Origin: Xestospongia muta | Lineage: Eukaryota > Porifera > Demospongiae > Haplosclerida > Petrosiidae | Direction: 5' to 3' | Assembly (NCBI GenBank): GCA_963693285.1 | Contig: OY848924.1 | Location: 1,602,144-1,666,143 of the forward strand | DNA: 64,000 bases | Shown: positions 1-17,500 of the stretch, piece by piece | Layout: every line of letters starts with the position of its first letter | Position numbering within the stretch: position 1 is the first letter of the stretch | Notes under the pieces: generated by a model | What the model was told of the DNA's origin: nothing | What the model saw: the letters and a program-made list of their open reading frames with translations, nothing else | Database searches by the model: none | Translations under genes and position numbers: made by a program

Positions 1-59
1 GAAAGAAGGCTTGAAGGAAGAAGACAGAAGAGACCAGGCAGGAGAGCAACTCATCTTTT

Positions 60-200
60 ACATCCAGAGAACAACACCAGAGGTCAAAAACATCAGAGAA
101 CAGTCTAAACATCAGAGAACGTCAGAGAACAGTCTAACACCAAAGAACGTCAGAGAACAGTCAATAACATCAGAGAACATCAGACAACTTCCAAATAGAG
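60..200. repeat. Short tandem repeat of about 20 bp
   Basis: The motif ACATCAGAGAACAGTC recurs with variation about six times. It gives an open frame rich in Arg, Glu and Gln, but there is no other sign of coding. The partner copy near 45330 has fewer units, so the array length is variable. Confidence 0.7.
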
Positions 201-449
201 TCCTGTAGAAACGAAGAGAAAAGTCAATTAACAAACTGATTGATAAAAACAAAAATTAAAAAGAACAAGAAATAAAAAAAATAAAAAATAACAGAAAAGA
301 AAATGAAAAGGATGATCATAACTGAATGAAATGATGTCCAGCGAAGAGGAGAGATCCAACGACGAACGAAGAGACGAGTCGTGAAGAGAGTTGAAGTGGA
401 GAACGATGAGACGGGTCGTAGCGACGAAGACCCACGGGGGTCTGTACAC

Positions 450-2427
450 TAATATAAGCTTGCAAAATGAAGTCCTTTTATGTTTTCAAGACATCGCTGT
501 CATACTTCATTTCGACAAACACAAGGCACCAACTCGTGACAATTTGGCGGGAAAACCTCACCACGCGTGACCAACATTATTGGATTTTTAATTGATCTTA
601 TTAACAATTAATTAAAAGTTTTCTAATTACATTAAAATAATACAGTACTTAATCTATTCTACCTCCAGAATTGTTAACAACAAGCATAACAGCTTCATCT
701 TCGTAATGTAATGTCAAAAACAATATTGACTGAAACAATTAAACAATTAGAGATAAAGCAGATTTATATAACTTCAGTGACGGTTTTTGATCAGCATTAA
801 TACCTGTCAACAGCTGAAAATATTATGTAGTCCTTTCAACCTATTGTACCAACCTGGTTTGCTAGTTAGCTTGTAATTCTGTAACCAAGCCCACTGATCA
901 ATTAGAAGAAAATAATCAACAAAGAATGTGAACTGATATAATGTTTTTAATGAGTCCAAGTTACATGAAATATCTGTATACATAATGTTACTGTCATAGA
1001 GACTCTATGTCCAGTTCTGCTGCCATACCAGATATGTTGGATCCATTTTATCTTTTGTAACTGGTTTCTCAATGCTACATTCTAATGGACAAGAAGAATG
1101 CCTATAGTTAAATATTAGTTATTTATCATGTTGTTTACAATCATGTGTCTCAACATTTATCTAACTTTAATTTTTAACAATACCATATAAGGGGTTATAT
1201 TGGCAGCGAATTGAATTGGTATATTGACAGTCAGTGACATAAACATCAAATAAAAATCTGTCGATAATAATTATTGTGTTATGTTTCTGGACGTGATCCT
1301 CTATATAGTATGAACAGAAGAATGGTCTTACTGAATTATTTCTTCAAAGCCTGTAAGAGTTGCCATACTTGGTGAAAAGGATTGTACATTTTTATCATCT
1401 AAATAAGTGAAACACACTAACAAGAGAGTTAACTGTTATTCTCCTCAATTGTACATTATTACTCCTCATCAAGTATGAGTGTCCAAATGCTATTATAGAT
1501 ATGGTGATCTTGTGCACAACTAGCTATATCTTGAGAATCCATCAGTCACTATATCAGAGTTTGTTGTTATGTTATTTCACATGGCAACATCACATTACCG
1601 CCCACTCATCATTAACTTGGTGTTTTTAATAAAACAGTAAATTAAAATTATGGCAAATTTTAATTTTCCTCATTTTGATAACAAACTGACAAATTTTGGG
1701 ACCATCGATAAAAGCCACTATACAGTATATTAAAATTAATGAGACATGTTTATGCAGGCTGAAACAGGTTATACATTGGTTATTATATTGGGTCTCTATA
1801 CATACCTTCCTTTTGTGCTTTAGCTATTATCAGGTCAATAATGTCTCTGTGTTTTTTCTCGTATGCATCTTCTTCACATCAACGAGTTATTTCCTAATAT
1901 GGAAATAAGATTTAATTAATATCAATAGAAAACTACCTCAACAGAACAAGTATTATTACATGTGATTGTCTTCTATTTCATAATGAAATGACACATAGTG
2001 ATGTCATCATATATGATGACATCACCTAAGGCCCTAAACACAACCCAACACTATTAACGCTATGACACATAGTGATGTCATCATAGGACAAGTTGTTACA
2101 TCATCAGTCAAGTTACACCAAGAAGCACACTATATTTTTGATAATGTGATTTACAGTACCTACACACACACACTGTTTCACACACACACACACACACACA
2201 TATATATTATAGGTAATATTACAATACAAGGGACTAAACTAGGTAATTTAACAACAACAGTTAGTAACTTTACTTACTTTCATTTCATGTAGGTATCACT
2301 CATCTTGACAATGTTACTGAAAGAAAATAAATCAATTTGGTAACTTTGTGTTTGAGAGGTGGGGCTTTTAAAGATAATTAAAAGGCGGAGCTTAAACTTT
2401 TAGTGGGAGTGGCAGTACACGTGGAAA
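450..2427. other. Intergenic / upstream region of GGPPS copy 1
   Basis: I see no convincing exon here. The stretch is AT-rich and almost identical in the partner at 45660-47607. It contains an inverted-repeat MITE fragment near 1988-2130 and a short CA microsatellite near 2178-2201. The last 100 bp before the start codon at 2428 should hold the promoter, but I find no distinctive motif. Confidence 0.6.
1988..2135. mobile_element. MITE fragment with ATGACACATAGTGATGTCAT motif
   Basis: Two direct copies of a motif (about 1986 and 2063) flank a palindromic core in which GATGTCATCAT is followed by ATGATGACATC. The right end carries AAGTTACACCAAGAAGCA. The same motif set is seen at 29196-29402, 29590-29760 and 47200-47335, so it is an interspersed family. 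The copy at 29196 has recognisable terminal inverted repeats; this one looks partial. Confidence 0.7.
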
Positions 2428-5400
2428 ATGGCTGTTGATCCAGTAAAGACAGCAGATGACTATGAACGAGTATGTTTATTAGTATAGTTCTTTGTTATGT
2501 ATCATTGTGTGTTGTTAATAGATATTACGAGAACCATATGATTATATATGTCAAGTTAAAGGCAAGGAAGTTAGAGTGAAATTGATTGAGGTAATTCATT
2601 TGTATTGACACAGCTATATAACATGGTTATTGGCCTGTCAGGAAGTCATACTTTACAGGAATTAGTACCTTTTTGTCTATCATGCTTTTGTTTCCTTATA
2701 ATGATGTGGTTTGCCTATGTGTACTATAAATCTATTGAAATGAAATATTGTAAGAATTTATAGAAAAGAGAGGGTTAGTAGAAGTGTGTTTTATGTATAG
2801 ACATTTAGTAGGGAATTTGAAAAGACAAGATATAGTGAAAAGAAATACTAAGAGTTTAATGTAATAAATATGTTTCTCTTCTTGGTCTCTGTTCTATCTC
2901 TCTCTCTCTCTCCTCCCCCTCTTCGTGCTTTATTATTTTAGGCATTTAATAGCTGGTTACAAATTCCTGATGAAAAGAAGAAAGAAATTCAAGAAATTAC
3001 TCAAATGTTACATAATGCAAGTCTTGTGTAAGTACGCTTCATACTAGTATAACTTAAGAGTGTTTCTCATATATTGTACACTTCAGTAAATAATTCCCAG
3101 TAAAAATATTCACTAAACTATTTCTAATTTATTAGTATTTATTTTCTCTAGTATTGATGATATAGAGGATAATTCATTGTTAAGAAGAGGTATTCCAGGT
3201 AAACAAAATTTACTATATACTGCATATAGTTTCATGAATTGATGTTTGCCTGACCTTTTACCTAATCACTTTATATTAAGGACACCCTCTATACTAATGA
3301 TACTTAATGTAGTGTATTGCTAATACTTTAGAGTATTATTTTATTACCAGAAATCTCTCTATACAAATACTGTTCATAGTTGCTATTATTACGTGCCTAA
3401 TTCTGTAGCAACAGAGATTATCTTTATATCAAGTGCTAGTGGTTTATTTAAAGGCTAGTCCATCTTATTTTTAACATTCTAGTTAACCCTTTGTGCACCA
3501 AAAACACATTTATGTGTCGGTAAATAATCTCACCCCAACGCCAACGACGCATACATGTGTCAATACACTAACCTCCCAATTTTTTTCTTGACACAAGTTT
3601 GATAGTGTTCCTAGTTTGCTTAATCTATATTATTGCAATACTACTTAACTTTTTCACACCCAACGCCCACCCATTGGTGCCTACTCACAATTAACAGCTT
3701 CACTAGCTCCACCTGTTACAGATAGTGAGGGCCAAAGCACTAACTACAGATGATATTATAGGAAAAAAATTTTAGTGACTGTGAAGAGTCAGAGTTCAGC
3801 GATATATTTGAAGATGTGCAAACAAATATACATGATAGTTTATAATTCCATATAAACTGATATCAGTGACGGTAGTGATTCTAATGATGTTATGTTTTGT
3901 AAAAACTTAGATTTGAGTGGTATGTCTTACAAAATAAATACATAAATAAATGTTGAACACGTGTTTCATGTCTAGAACTAAGTTCCAAAACATACATTAC
4001 ATATTTATGACCTAGAAAGTTCTTCTAGCTACCAGAGATACGTAATTTGGGCGTGGCGTTAAAAGGGTTAATGTAGTTGTTCACAGTGTTCAGACCCCTT
4101 ATTGTTATGTGACAAAACAGGGATCAATTTAATATGAAGTTTTAATGTACATGTTGACTTATGTTTAGAGACTAGTTCATCCTCTTTTATACATTTCTAA
4201 TTGATATAGTTGCTCACAGAGTGTTTGGTGTTGCTTCTGCTATAAATTCAGCAAATTATATTTATTTTGTGGCAATGGACAGAACATTAAAACTCAATCA
4301 TCCTAGAGCCATGGAAATATTTACATGTAAGTTGTAATGTTATTTCAATGACATACTTATTACCATATAAGGCAATGTGGTATCAATGACTATATCATCT
4401 ATCATAATATTATGATAGTACTCTATACAGTATTTATATTATAATATGATATAGGTCAGTTATTACGACTTCATAGAGGACAGGGTAAAGATATCTTTTG
4501 GAGAGATAACTATGTTTGTCCTACTGAGGAAGAATATAAGACTATGGTTAGAGAAAGTGAGCCTATTTTTATTTTACTGCAATATAGAATATATCATGAT
4601 ATCAACATTGAATCACGTAGTCTTTATATCTAAGTAGCACTAAGATATACATGATTTAGTGACACAAGGAAGTCACCTATAGATACCTAGCACAAAGTAC
4701 AAGGTATTTATGACTTCTACAGGTTATTATACACATACATCCATTAGCTTAGGTATTTACGTAATTGTGAATATAAAGCAACTTTGTGTCCTAAAGAGTA
4801 ACTAATTATTTGAGAGTTTGGAGTGTTCCAGTGTTAGATAAGTTTGGAAAGTGCTATTAAAGCTTTGCAAACTTGAAATATAAATCCTATAGTCAACATA
4901 ATATAAAAGGACAGACATTCCAATTCTTATTTCCTCTTTCGTTGTGCATCTTTTTGTATTGGCAATTCCTATTAATGACCCAGAAGCTGAGGACAGACAT
5001 TACAATATACATCCAAAATCAGGAATTATGTTGTGAATGTAACTATTATAATAAACATTGTCATTTCCTGAACAAGTTTCTAAGTGTTCTAAGTATTGTT
5101 AGAAGTTTTTTATGTAATTTATGAAGTTGAAACTGACCAATCAGATTGCTTTATTTAAATTATGTATACTCTAAATGTATTTTAACATCTTATACTGATA
5201 TTTCTACTTATTATAGAGACTGGTGGTTTATTTCAGTTAGCTGTTGACTTAATGCAATTATTTAGTGAAAATAAAAGGTTACTATTGTATGGATGGATAG
5301 ATGAATTGATGGATCTATGGATAGATGGATTGATAGATGGATGGATGATGGAGTGATAAATGGATCAATAGTATTGTCTCCATAATGTTTGTTCTTATAA

Positions 5401-5499
5401 TTTGATATTTATCTTTACAGTGATTTTAATCCACTTCTGGAGATTTTAGGACTGTATTTTCAAATGAGAGATGATTTTGCTAACTTAATGTCTATTGAA
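2428..5499 (+). CDS. GGPS1: Geranylgeranyl diphosphate synthase, copy 1 (C-terminus missing)
   Basis: The enzyme condenses farnesyl and isopentenyl diphosphate into geranylgeranyl diphosphate for protein prenylation. Eight exons read in frame: 2428-2469, 2522-2590, 2942-3027, 3152-3198, 4210-4326, 4455-4556, 5217-5277 and 5421-5499. The translation starts [14 protein letters not shown]. It carries the first aspartate-rich motif ([19 protein letters not shown]), [14 protein letters not shown] with [23 protein letters not shown], and the second aspartate-rich motif QMRDDFANL. This matches animal GGPS1 exon by exon up to about residue 200 of 300. The exons for the rest, normally beginning after the second Asp motif, are not found downstream, where the sequence becomes a mosaic of repeats. 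All splice sites are GT/AG and there is no internal stop. It could be a truncated gene or the 5' half of a rearranged one. Confidence 0.9.
3483..4071. mobile_element. piggyBac-like non-autonomous element in GGPPS intron 4
   Basis: The stretch is bounded by TTAA on both sides, with inverted ends TTAACCCTTT and AAAGGGTTAA. That is the target site and terminal pattern of the piggyBac superfamily. Inside, around 3770-3840, a short open stretch reads like [17 protein letters not shown], an acidic segment of the kind seen at the N-terminus of piggyBac transposases. The rest of a transposase is absent. The partner copy at 48667-49246 has mutated ends, so insertion predates the segmental duplication. 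Confidence 0.75.
5281..5360. repeat. GATG/GGAT tetranucleotide-like repeat
   Basis: An intronic run of GGATGGATAGATGAATTGAT-type units lies between GGPPS exons 7 and 8. Longer homologues sit at about 6755-6905 and 50440-50575, always just after an exon-7 copy. It is an expandable intronic microsatellite with no coding signal. Confidence 0.8.
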
Positions 5500-5785
5500 G
5501 TGAGTAATAGTGATAATAAATTAACTCATTAGAACATTTTATTATATAACTATATTATGACATTACATGTATAGAATTATAGAGTTATAATTTAGGGTTA
5601 CATTAAGATGGCAAGATGTTTCTTTTGTTTTAACATTCTAGTAATGTAGTTGTTTACATTGTTCAGAGCCCCTATTGTCTTGTACCAAATACAGGGACGT
5701 ATCTTAATATGAAGTGCTAGTGTACATGTTGACTTATGTTTAGAGACTAGCTCATCCTCTTTTATTACATTTCTAATTCATATAG

Positions 5786-7038
5786 TTGCTCACAGAGTGT
5801 TTGGTGTTGCTTCTGCTATAAATTCAGCAAATTATATTTATTTTGTGGCAATGGACAGAACATTAAAACTCAATCGTCCTAGAGCCATTGAAATATAATG
5901 AGAATGGCTCAATACTACCTCATAACCTATAGATACAAACTTACTATTAGTGTCATTCACAGATGCCCACTTGCTATGATTGTATGCCTATGAACTCCAT
6001 AGCATAAACCACAATGTATTTCATAATCTTACTGTGAGGTATATAAGGTACTCATCCTTTTCCTCCTATGAGGTAATCCTCAGTATAGCAACCATCATTT
6101 ACTCTAATGTAGCATAATCCACTGTGTTTCTACCTAACACATATACATATAGTCACCAATTTTTGTGATAAGGTATTAATTTATAACCTCTTATTTAATG
6201 TAGCCTGCCACTCTTTAATGCAAAAATCTTTATTCTAAAGGCAATGTAATATTGATCATCTAATTAAAAGACAATCTCCATTTCTCTCCACAAATATTTT
6301 TAGTTACAATAGGGTTACTGCATTGCTTTGTTTGTTAATATATATATATGGACCTGGTTATCTCCCAACAACCCACCCTTAGCTTTGTTCTTCTACCAAC
6401 TATATTAGATATTGTTCTAGCTTCCCTATTAATTTTGTGTTTGAATGGTTTCTGTACTGATGAATACCTTGTGTCAGGAAATGGGATAATACCTCACTTA
6501 CAATATTTGGGTAGATATATAGTATGTGGTATGTAGGTTGGTATAGTGTATGGTCTTATCAAGGTTTTTTTAAAGACAAAGTGATTATAGTAATAAAGAT
6601 GATATTGATTTTTAAATGGGTAGATATCTAAATGGACAGATGGATTGATAAATGGATATATAATTTAATAAAAATTTCTTTTATTGTATTATAGTATTAT
6701 ATTGTATTTCAGTTAGCTGTGGACTTAATGCAATTATTTAGTGAAAGTTAATTTTGTATGGATAGATAGATGAATTGATGGATCTATGGATAGATGGATT
6801 GATAGATGGATGGATGGATTGATTGATGAATGAATGGATAAATTTAAAGAGATGAATGAATAGAGTGATAGATGAATGGATGGATGATGGAGTGATAAAT
6901 GGATCAATAGTATTGTCTCCATAATGTTTGTTGTTATAATAAGATATTTATTTTTACAGTGATTTTAATCCACTTCTGGAGATTTTAGGACGATATTTTC
7001 AAATAAGAGATGATTATGCTAACTTAATGTCTATTGAA
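5786..7038 (+). pseudogene. Duplicated GGPPS exon fragments (5', 7', 8')
   Basis: Three extra partial exons follow GGPPS copy 1. Exon 5' (5786-5897) repeats [17 protein letters not shown] and MDRTLKLN but runs into ATATAATG in place of the donor site. Exon 7' (about 6713-6747) starts inside the exon at [11 protein letters not shown] and lacks the TGG codons of KTGGLF. Exon 8' (6960-7038) is intact, with [16 protein letters not shown] and a GTGAGT donor. Intron sequence between them is also repeated, for example TAATGTAGTTGTTTACA near 5645 and 7192. Exon 6 has no counterpart. This is a decayed partial tandem copy. Confidence 0.8.
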
Positions 7039-7768
7039 GTGAGTAATAGTGATAATAAATTAACTCATTAGAGCAATTTATTATATAACTATATTGTGAC
7101 TTTACATTTACAGTAATAATAGAATTATAGAGTTATAATTTAGGGTTACATTAATATGGCAAGATGTTTCTTTTGTTTTAACATTCTAGTAATGTAGTTG
7201 TTTACATTGTTCAGAGCCTCTATTGTCTTGTACCAAATACAGGGATGTATCTTAATATGAAGTGCTAGTGTATATGTTGACTTATGTTTAGAGACTAGTT
7301 CATCCTCTCTTATACATTTCTAATTGATTAAAAGACAATCTCCACTTCTCTCCACAGATGTTTTTAGTTACAATACAGTTTATAGAGTTACTGCATTGCT
7401 TTAGTTTGTTAATATATCTTATGTGGACCTGGTTATCTCCCAACAAACCACCCTTAGCTTTGTTCTTCTACCAACTATATTAGATATTGTTCTAGCTGCC
7501 CTATTAATTTTGTGTTTGGATGGTTTCTGTACTAATGAATACCTTGTGTCGGGAAATGGGATAGTACCTCACTTACAATATTTGGGTAGATATATAGTAT
7601 GTGGTACATAGGTCTTATAGTGTATGGTCTTATCAAGGTTTTTTTAAAGACAAAGTGATTGTAGTAATGAAGATGATATTGATTTTTAAATGGGTAGATA
7701 TCTAAATGGACAGATAGATTGATAAATGGATATATAATTTAATAAAAATCTCTTTTATTGTATTATAG
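6240..7768. repeat. Direct repeat pair of intronic sequence (about 6240-6700 and 7325-7768)
   Basis: The two segments share a start near AAAGACAATCTCCA, an open frame (MDLVISQQ.TLSFVLLPTI at 6348 and 7423) and an end near CTTTTATTGTATTATAG. The left copy runs into a GGPPS exon-7 fragment. The right copy runs into the first visible kinase exon at 7769. The open frames are probably fortuitous: they are conserved only because the DNA is duplicated recently, and they show no known domain. Confidence 0.75.
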
Positions 7769-12817
<5,049 letters not shown>

Positions 12818-13709
12818 GTAAGTAACAAAGTAAATTGACAACTTGATGGATAAATGGATATTTGAAGATGTGTAGTAATCACTTACACACACACATTGAT
12901 CAATGTTAACTTGATGTACTGATGTTGCTAGGTAGATTACCACAGACACCTCACCTTAGTCACTGACATATAATATATTTCCTGAACTTCAATAGAATTC
13001 TAAAATACTGTTATATGTACTATTGATATAAGAAATATTTCTTGATGATGTACTATCATAAGGGTACAAATGTTTGTAGGGGATTTAATTTCTCTGTATT
13101 TGTGGGTTGTTGTTTTAAGATGAAATATAAGTTTTATTCCACCCACGCATAATCACGTGATAACGGCTACTGCAAAGGGATCATGTTGGTTACTTCTTTC
13201 TCTTTTACACTGAAGTACTTCTCCGTCAACTGGCTTCCAGATTTTCTTGTATATATGGTACCCTCTCACCATGGATTCATAGTAATAGCTAGCTATACTT
13301 TGCAAAAATCACGCTTATGTTCACAACATGTGTCTGATACCACACCCATTAATTAATACCTTACACCCACTAAACACGAAATTTAAATACTATAGCAACA
13401 TTTAAAAAATACGAACAAATAACCCTCGAAAATTAGTACCCTTATGGTATGTTCCATCATCCTTTGAAAGACTATATGTAGTAGGAAACACTTTGTGGAT
13501 GACTGGAATGTTTAATTGTATTCATGACATAGTTAATTGTATTCACATGTACACAAACTTCCAAATATGGTCATGAGCTGGGCAATAGTTCCTTCTTCCT
13601 TAGTTATAAATTATTGTCTATGTAAACTGTGTTCAGTTATGTCCATGTAGGATGTTTGATAATATAACATTGTTAGTTTATATATTACATGATCTCTTAT
13701 TTACTATAG

Positions 13710-13919
13710 ATTAGTGAGTCAGAGACAACTGCTGACAAATTTGCTATCTCATGTCAGAAGTATCATGATCCTATTCCTTTCTTTCGTTATAATCCTCAAC
13801 TAATAGAGGGTGTGTCTCCTGGAGAGATTGATGACTGGAAAATAGTGGAACTAATACTACATTTCACATTTTATGTTATTCATATAATAATGATTATTTT
13901 GTCATGAATTTTAACAAAT
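13710..13919 (+). other. Candidate terminal exon, unrecognised
   Basis: After an ATAG acceptor at 13709, an open frame of about 70 codons reads ISESETTADKFAISCQKYHD, PIPFFRYNPQLIEGVSP, GEIDDWKIVELILHFTFYV and ends at TGA (13917-13919). The composition looks coding at first, but this frame needs phase-0 entry. The preceding kinase exon ends in phase 2, which would give QLVSQRQLLTNLLSHV and then a stop. It does not resemble the CDK C-lobe. It is either a frameshifted exon or chance. Confidence 0.3.
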
Positions 13920-14175
13920 TAACAACTTTAACAATAAAAATTAACAAAAAACAGCAGCAAACATAACAAAAGAAATTAAGTGCCTAGACTATAAGTTTTA
14001 ATTTTTGTTTGGAAGAGGCAAATATCAAAGTAAAAAATGTAGAGGACTGGAGACTAAGTAGGTGGAGTTAAGTCTGCAGTACATACAAAGTAAAGACATT
14101 TGTCATATACAGTAGATTACTCAATTATAACATCATTAAAGACTCAGTTATACAAATATTAATTATCTAATATAA

Positions 14176-14507
14176 TTATAGTGTTGTATGATAAAATGTC
14201 TCACTTTCTAGTTGACTTTTCATTCTTGTACCAATGTCCTTTAACTCCTGGTTCTGCTTTAGAAGGAAATCACAAAGAGCTTTTAAAAACTGAATTCCTT
14301 TTTCTTCAACCTGTCGTTGTAGTTCAGTAACTACTTTGTCTGCTTTGTCATAATCATCACCACTCATACTTTTCACATCTTCTTTAAAATTGCATGATAT
14401 CAATCTAGCAGTAATGAGCCGATTAACAATGAACATGGGTTTAACTTGAATGGCTTCACAAATATCAGCAAAGTAATCCAGAAATATTTCTGATGGATCA
14501 ATAGTGT
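14176..14507 (-). CDS. CARD-like terminal exon, copy A
   Basis: This exon is part of the ZU5 module. It encodes DTIDPSEIFLDYFADICEAI, then KPMFIVNRLITARLIS, DDYDKADKVVTELQRQVEEK, GIQFLKALCDFLLKQNQEL and a stop after YHTTL. The pattern of about six amphipathic helices, with ADKVVTELQRQVEEKG followed by FLKALCDFLL, resembles CARD domains (death-fold superfamily). A DED or another death fold is possible. It is about 90% identical at protein level to the exon at 23422-23765 but has a different C-terminal tail. Confidence 0.7.
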
Positions 14508-17500
14508 CTATAAAATGTAACAATAAAAGGAAATATAACTGAATTAAAGAACAGTTAGTAAACAATGTAGAAGAGAAGTAGTTAATTAATATATCTTAAT
14601 ATCTCATGATCTCAGTAATCAAATACAACTCTAAGTAGTCTATTTATCAACATATATAAACTAATTATGTCAACTATAACAATCTAGACTATAAAAAAAC
14701 TCTATACAAAAACAATCATCACATATATTATATGTAGTATTTATTATTTAGGTGTCTTATATTACCTTGTTGTGTAGTATCACTAGGGAGAGTATCTGCT
14801 TTGTGTTCACTTGATAGTTCATTAGTAGAATGTTGCTATTGGATACAGGATATAAGTGATAATATATGAGGTGTAAAGTATTGTAGTATTACAATACACA
14901 AGATTGATGATGTAACTATTGTTTATATTATTGATAAGACTGGAGGTGAGGAATTACAATGTAATCGTTAGTAGTAATTATTGTCACATAGTGAAACCAT
15001 CGTTCTATCTATGTCAAACTTAGGAATGCTTCTAACAATGATCTATTGATGTTCTATGATGTTCTATTTATAAAGAATGCTTCATGAGTGTGGCTATTCA
15101 ATTGCATGGCAAGATGCCAGAAACTACTTTTTGTATTATCAGGAACACATTACTTCAACAATTGAGATTTTTCATTTTGTCTGTTAATAGATCAGGCACC
15201 CTTTTTGAAATTAAACTAGTCAGTGTCTGCAATGAGACTACACAGTTTACAGAAAGCAAATGATCTGATTAGCAAGAATACCTCCTAATAATGAGTTATT
15301 ATTGAATTGTTCCTAATGACCCTGGCTTATTATAAAGTATAGACTCTATAGCTTTGATTTGTTTTTAAATTTTACTGTGCTAAGGATCAGCTGGAAAACT
15401 TACTATTATAGCTATAAATTATCCATCAGTAATTTTACTTATTATAGTGACTTTATAATAGTGTCAGGTATCTTGAATTATATGTATATCCTAACACTTT
15501 TAACAAATCAAATTTATTAATGACTACAATTAATACAATCTACTATATAAGTGTATAAATCATACCTGATATTCCATTGATACGTTGTCAGTAATATAGA
15601 CTTCAGTTGAATCAACAGTGCTTGATTCCTTATCATGTTCTATAGAATATTAAGTAGAATAAAGTGACAATTATATGATAGGCTAAATGTTGTAGCAAAT
15701 GTTTGTGTCATATACTAATATGTATTGAAGTTGTCAACTGTAATGTCAGATCAGTTAATCACACTACTGTTCTAAGAAAAGGAACTGATTACTGACCAAT
15801 AAGCAAATTTTCAATACTAAAGCAATTTACTATAGTAGAAATTAGTTATACACCTAGTATGGTCTACACTTGTTTATCAAACTTGTTCCTGTGGCACTCA
15901 GTTCAATAAATCCTTTATATTGGTATATAATCTATACTTGTTAAATTACATGAGTATATAGTATGTAATGGGAGCCCTACATCTGTAGCAAATGCAGTAA
16001 ATATGTTTGTTTTAAAAGAATTATAATGAGTATTTCTCTAATCTATACATTATCCATGAACCATTGTGTAATACAAAGGTTTAGTAATATGGACTTACCA
16101 TCAGTTTGTTCATCAATTGTGTTTTTGTCTGTTTGTGTTATACCGCCTATAATAACAATATATAACAATTAATGAAAGTATTTTAATATAACAGTAGCAG
16201 CTATTAAAGTAATATTATTATTATATTATAAACTATTACTTGTAAGCTATTCCTTAACTCAATGAACAGCTAAATCATTGAAATTATAACTAAAGATACA
16301 GGTATCCTTATATTGGTAGTTCCCTTTAAGATTATTAACTAATTAAGTATCATCATCAGTTAACTCAAATCTACACACACATGTATTTATAATAATATAC
16401 CTCTGACATTACTCTCTTGTTGTTCTTGGGTAGACTTCTTAGTTTTAGGTAAATCATCTAATGTTGTGTAAAATAAAAGAATTATATTAAAATAAGTTAA
16501 ATATTAGATACATAGAAATCAAACACAACATGTATACACTAATACTTTGTTATGAACATAATTAAACCACATTAGTTTCATTTACTTTCCAAAGTAGACA
16601 GACAATTAATAACATATTTGTTCATATTTAAGATAATTATATAGCATTGTATGTGTTATCAATTGAAAATAAGTTCCTCATGTTATAATGTTAGTAACAT
16701 AACATGTATGTAGAAAATAATTAATTTTAGCTAAAAGATCAACTGCTTAGTTGCCATTACCTGAATTAAAGTTACCACTGTGCTTACGTTTACGAGAGTC
16801 TGGATTGGTTTCTATAGAAACAGACAACATAACATATCATAACTCCAAATATGAGTGTAACAGTAAGTTAAAATGGTACATAAAGTTATCTGTAAATGTA
16901 GATATTATAATTTAACAAGTATGTGTGTGACACTTGAAATATATCTACCTAATTGATCATCATCTGTGTTATCAGATTGTTTGAACTTGTTTGATGTTGA
17001 AGGGGAAATAGATCTCTTACGCTTAGCAGGAGCTGAGTATAGATAAAATTATGTTTATGTAACATTATGATGTCATAATAAAAACAAAGCACATTCACTA
17101 CCTATTTAGCAAAATTAACTATATTTCATAAGATGTGGTTATTGTTGATAGGACATGAATTAAAAATGGCATGATTATAATACATCACTTCCTGTAATAT
17201 ATAGCTACTGTTTCTAGACCACACCCCAAAATATTCTAAAAACCTAAAGTGTACATTCTACTTAATCTCCACCTGATTTTGTCACTAATTAATTAACTTT
17301 CATGTACCAGCTGTCAGAGGGAAGTTGCATGCTCCTTCCTCTATTGTGTGGTTATAGGTATATAGCTTTAAGTTAATCATGTAGAAATATATGTATACTG
17401 CCCTGTTCAATATATTATTAGTGATTTTATAACATATATAAGAATTAATATTATATCTTAATATCTCATGATTTCAATAATCAAATTCAAATCTAAGTAG

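Larger units (their letters stand above)
1..5560. repeat. Segmental duplication, copy A (partner 45264-50700)
   Basis: The stretch is nearly collinear with 45264-50700: the same purine-rich start, the same ACGGGGGTCTGTACAC segment, the same intergenic region, and the same GGPPS exons 1 to 8 with their introns. Differences are scattered substitutions, small indels and different microsatellites (CA repeat near 2180 here, TA repeat near 47372 in the partner). The copy already begins inside the unit at base 1, so the duplication extends left of the window. Similarity fades after exon 8 of the synthase. Confidence 0.93.

Noticed and set aside
228..449. Minus-strand ORF MYRPPWVFVATTRL... duplicated at 45463
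   Set aside because: Conserved only as part of the segmental duplication; low-complexity Ser/Leu/Phe composition and no splice or domain support.
6348..7611. Two similar 62-residue ORFs (MDLVISQQ...) as a conserved small gene
   Set aside because: The similarity extends far beyond the ORFs into non-coding intron, so it reflects DNA duplication; no start context or domain.
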